Assembly: GCF_900113835.1 (NCBI RefSeq)
Contig: NZ_FOQV01000001.1
Span: forward strand, 1,256,316-1,320,315
Direction: 5' to 3'
Length of the DNA stretch: 64,000 nucleotides
From: Allobosea sp. OK403
Lineage (GTDB): Bacteria > Pseudomonadota > Alphaproteobacteria > Rhizobiales > Beijerinckiaceae
The position numbers and the translations under genes are program-made. The notes beneath the pieces were generated by a model. The model was not told the origin of the DNA and ran no database searches. It saw only the letters and a program-made list of their open reading frames with translations. Shown one piece after another: positions 60,362-64,000 of the stretch (positions within the stretch are counted from its first letter, which is position 1; every line of letters starts with the position of its first letter).

Positions 60362-60949
60362 TCACCGCTGCCCGTCGCCAACGCTGATCTGGTCGGCGCG
60401 TAGGCCGCCGACGCGCTCATGGATTCGCGCGCCCGTCGTCATCACCAGGATGAAGACGAGTTCGTCCGCTTGCGGCGAGCCGGGAACGCCGATCTCGACC
60501 GCGCCGAAATGGCTGCGGACATAAGACGCGTTGATATGGGTGACGGGAATGTCGATGCGCGCACCGGGTCCCGCCACCTTCTTGGTCGAGGGCACGATCG
60601 CTTTCGCATTGCCGAGGATCTCGCGCATCGCGTAGCCGCCCGGCACATGCCAGAGCGCGCCATGCTCCAGTTCCCCGGCGGAGCCGACGATCGCGCCCTT
60701 GCCATAGCCCTCGACGGTCCCGGGATCGCCGCCGAGCGCGTTGAGGCAACGCGTCGCCATGTCGAGGCCGGCAGCCTTCAGCGCCTCCATCATCGGCAGG
60801 ATGTCGGGCTCGTAGCGCCCGGCATAAGGGTTGGTCAGCACGGCGCAGACGCAAGCGATGCGCTCGGTGCGGCCGGGGCGCGGACCGAACTCGTGGAAGA
60901 TCTCCTCCACGCTGGTCTGGATCCGACGGATATCGATGAGATCGGTCAT
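60362..60949 (-). CDS. AA_synth (DUF1185) family protein, paralogue 2
   Basis: A 195-residue protein of the same PF06684 family. It shares AVLTNPYAGRYEPDI, KGAIVGSAGELEHGALWHVP, STKKVAGPGARIDIPVTHIN and RSHFGAVEIGV with paralogue 1. The ATG at 60949 (MTDLIDIRRIQTSVEEIFHE) lies eight bases after the amidohydrolase stop; a TTG at 60961 would overlap that stop. Co-transcription with the amidohydrolase suggests they act in one pathway. Confidence 0.83.
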   Translation of the reverse strand: MTDLIDIRRIQTSVEEIFHEFGPRPGRTERIACVCAVLTNPYAGRYEPDILPMMEALKAAGLDMATRCLNALGGDPGTVEGYGKGAIVGSAGELEHGALWHVPGGYAMREILGNAKAIVPSTKKVAGPGARIDIPVTHINASYVRSHFGAVEIGVPGSPQADELVFILVMTTGARIHERVGGLRADQISVGDGQR

Positions 60950-60957
60950 GATGCGCC

Positions 60958-62154
60958 TCAATGCCTGACCAGAACGGGCGCGGTGTGCGATGGCGGCGTG
61001 TTGCGCGAGCGGCCGGTGCGGATGATGCCGTCGATCACCACCATGCCGATGCCGGGAATGTCACCGAGCGAGACGGCGTCGAGCAGATGCTTTCCGGCCG
61101 AATGCTGCGGCTTGTCGAGAAAGACGAGATCGGCCGGCATGCCGACCGCGATGAAGCCGGCATCGAGCTTGCGCACCCGCGCCGTGTTGCCGGTCGCCAT
61201 GCAGAAGGCGACCTCGGGCGGCACATCGCCCAGGCTCGACAGGAAGGCGATCATCCTGAGGATGCCGAGCGGCTGCACGCCGGAACCTGCCGGCGCGTCC
61301 GTGCCGAGGATGACCTTGTAGGTCAGGTTCAGTTCGGTCGCGGTCTTGATGGCTTCGAGCGCGGCGCGCTCATTGCCGTTATGGACGATCTCGATTGCGC
61401 CCCTCGCCTGCTCGCAGAGCCGGCAGATGCCGGAAAAGCGGATCGAGGTATGGCCGCCATTGATGTGGCTGATCACATCGGGCTGGGCCTCCAGCACGAT
61501 GTCCTCGCTGATCAGGCTCGACCCCGCGATTGACGGGCCGCCGGTATGGATGATCGTCTCCATTCCGTATTTGCGCGCCCAATCGACATGTTTCTTCGCC
61601 TCGGGGCCGGTGTTAACGGTGCCAAGCCCGATCTCGCCGATCATCTTGACCCCGGCGCGAGCCATCTCGGCATAATCCTCCTCGACCATGCTGGTCTCGG
61701 CGATCGGCGCTCCCGCATGGATCTTCGCCCCCGTCGGCCGGAAATTCGCGAAGGTGCGCTGCGCCGTGATGGCGAGCGCCTTGACGCCGATGGGATCCTT
61801 CGGCCGACCGGGCAGATGCACCTCGCCCGCGGAAACGAAGGTGGTGACGCCGCCATTGACGCAGGAATCGATCCAGCCCATCTGCCCCTGCCGCGGCGTC
61901 CAGTCGCCGAAGACCGGGTGGCAATGGCTGTCGATCAGCCCAGGGGCGACCGGCGACCCCTGCGCATCGATGATGCTGTCGGCGCGCTCGCAATCGAGAT
62001 CGGCAGCCCGGCCGATGGCGGTGATGCGGCCATCGACCGCGATGATCGTATCAGCGTCGAGGATCGGCTGGTTGAGATCGCCCGAGAGCACCAGGCCGAG
62101 ATTGCGGATGACGAGCTTGCCCTTGGCCGGGCCTGCTGCGACGTCGTGAGCCAT
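60958..62154 (-). CDS. Amidohydrolase superfamily enzyme, enamidase-like
   Basis: A 398-residue TIM-barrel metal hydrolase. Metal-site motifs are present: H-x-H in GLIDSHCHPVFGDWTPRQGQ, HTGGPS, SHINGGHTSIRFS and the late aspartate in LGTDAPAGSG. Overall it looks like enamidase, which opens a cyclic enamide in nicotinate fermentation, but other cyclic amides or imides are possible. GGAGG is five bases before the ATG at 62154. First gene of an operon with two AA_synth genes, divergent from marR. Confidence 0.85.
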   Translation of the reverse strand: MAHDVAAGPAKGKLVIRNLGLVLSGDLNQPILDADTIIAVDGRITAIGRAADLDCERADSIIDAQGSPVAPGLIDSHCHPVFGDWTPRQGQMGWIDSCVNGGVTTFVSAGEVHLPGRPKDPIGVKALAITAQRTFANFRPTGAKIHAGAPIAETSMVEEDYAEMARAGVKMIGEIGLGTVNTGPEAKKHVDWARKYGMETIIHTGGPSIAGSSLISEDIVLEAQPDVISHINGGHTSIRFSGICRLCEQARGAIEIVHNGNERAALEAIKTATELNLTYKVILGTDAPAGSGVQPLGILRMIAFLSSLGDVPPEVAFCMATGNTARVRKLDAGFIAVGMPADLVFLDKPQHSAGKHLLDAVSLGDIPGIGMVVIDGIIRTGRSRNTPPSHTAPVLVRH

Positions 62155-62214
62155 CTGGTCCTCCGCTGCGAATATGGAGCGCAATCATGCCTGCGAGACA
62201 GGCGATGTTTGAAT

Positions 62215-62230
62215 GTGTAATAACAATCAT
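62215..62230. promoter_or_regulatory. Shared motif, candidate MarR site (copy 1)
   Basis: GTGTAATAACAATCAT in the amidohydrolase/marR divergent promoter. It agrees at 13 of 16 positions with the element at 62874-62889. Being AT-rich and repeated in front of both units, it is a candidate MarR-binding site. Confidence 0.45.
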
Positions 62231-62311
62231 GGACAGCGTTTCGGCGGCTGGCAAGAGGCGATGCGACGGGACCGGAGGCGCGGCCCGCGCGGTGGCGATC
62301 AGGGGATGAGG

Positions 62312-62812
62312 ATGAGCAGGCAGGACAGCGTGGCGGATACAGCCGCCAAGCCGACCGCAAGGCAGCGCAAGCCGTCCTCGGCCGGTACTGCCGCCCCGAT
62401 GGACTATATCCTCGACGAGCAGGTCGGCTTCCTGATGCGCCGCGCCCAGCAGCGCCATATCGCGATCTTCCAGCGCATCATGGGCGATGACGGCCCGACG
62501 CCGACGCAATTCGCAGCCATGTCGAAACTGAGCGCCGGCGAGGAGATTTCGCAGAATCTGCTCGGCCGCATGACGGCGATGGACCCCGCCACCATCAAGG
62601 GCGTGATCGCGCGGCTGGAAGAACGCGGGCTGGTCGAGCGCCTGCCCGACCCCGACGATCAGCGCCGCGTCCGCGTCAGGCTCAGCGCCAAGGGGCGCGA
62701 GGCGATCCCCGGCCTGCTCGAGAAGGCGAAGGCGATCAGCGCCGCAACCCTGGCGCCGCTCTCGCGCGAAGAGGCCGAGCGCCTGCTCGCTCTGCTGGCG
62801 CGCCTCGATTGA
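62312..62812 (+). CDS. MarR family transcriptional regulator
   Basis: A 166-residue winged-helix regulator. The MarR core is FLMRRAQQRHIAIFQRIM, PTPTQFAAMSKLSAGEEISQ, DPATIKGVIARLEERGLVER and the wing LPDPDDQRRVRVRLSAKGRE. Such proteins often release DNA when they bind an aromatic or related small acid. AGGGG is six bases before the ATG at 62312. It is divergent from the enamidase operon and precedes the ferredoxin-NADP reductase; both promoters share a motif. Confidence 0.9.
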   Translation: MSRQDSVADTAAKPTARQRKPSSAGTAAPMDYILDEQVGFLMRRAQQRHIAIFQRIMGDDGPTPTQFAAMSKLSAGEEISQNLLGRMTAMDPATIKGVIARLEERGLVERLPDPDDQRRVRVRLSAKGREAIPGLLEKAKAISAATLAPLSREEAERLLALLARLD

Positions 62813-62873
62813 GCCAGGCCTGCCTGCAAATGAGCAAGCCCTGCCTGCAAAATCCGCTTGCGCAATTTCATTT

Positions 62874-64000
<1,127 letters not shown>

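Overview
The window is a high-GC chromosomal segment of an alphaproteobacterium, most likely of the order Hyphomicrobiales (Rhizobiales) and perhaps Bosea-like. The evidence is a polar organizer PopZ gene beside tolC and valS, a BA14K-type secreted protein, GGAAC-N16/17-CGTT promoters of the EcfG general-stress type, a livM-livG fusion, and many short interspersed palindromic repeats between genes. No phage, plasmid, transposase or CRISPR array is visible. The species is an inference.

Layout. 0-5.4 kb: a polar amino acid ABC transporter (two permeases and an ATPase, no binding protein) with an XRE-cupin regulator, an octopine/nopaline dehydrogenase-family gene and a fosmidomycin-resistance-type MFS pump; two matching palindromes look like the regulator's operators. 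5.6-14.7 kb: a catabolic region around a divergent promoter at 9.9 kb, with CoA transferase and enoyl-CoA hydratase on the minus strand; SDR, MaoC, DUF993, LacI and Gfo/Idh on the plus strand; and a sugar-isomerase TIM barrel. 14.9-16.8 kb: a VapBC pair and an OmpA-family protein. 17.0-18.9 kb: two small dimeric alpha-beta barrel proteins, an 88-codon ORF and an ECF sigma factor with a C-terminal NTF2-like domain, in less GC-rich DNA. 19-28 kb: ceramidase-like membrane protein, diguanylate cyclase, YARHG protein, HerA-like ATPase, HAD hydrolase, UPF0114 protein, BA14K protein, exonuclease III, and a Sel1 (ExoR-like) protein overlapping ilvD. 28-39 kb: mostly housekeeping genes (ilvD, yqaA, valS, dps, a PNPOx-like stress protein, popZ, tolC, pcm-like) and tRNA-Cys.

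39.3-45.9 kb: tRNA-Asn, a branched-chain amino acid transporter (livK, livH, livMG fusion, livF), a Fic remnant and an aldo/keto reductase. 46-50 kb: two small secreted proteins, a chemotaxis transducer with a globin-like sensor that seems to lack the haem histidine, and an SDR. 50.4-54.2 kb: AlaX-type editing hydrolase, mercaptopyruvate sulfurtransferase, a cupin and an AbgB-like M20 amidohydrolase. 54.6-59.0 kb: a second XRE-cupin regulator, divergent from a complete polar amino acid ABC transporter and an FAD amine/amino acid oxidase; two palindromes lie in the shared promoter region. 59.5-64 kb: two AA_synth (DUF1185) paralogues with an enamidase-like amidohydrolase, divergent from a MarR regulator and then a ferredoxin-NADP reductase cut by the window end; one motif is shared by the two promoter regions.

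The main theme is nutrient scavenging: three amino acid importers and several regulator-plus-enzyme catabolic modules set between housekeeping genes. The least understood modules are the DUF993 cluster and the AA_synth/enamidase cluster. Operator calls rest on internal symmetry and repeated occurrence inside this window only.
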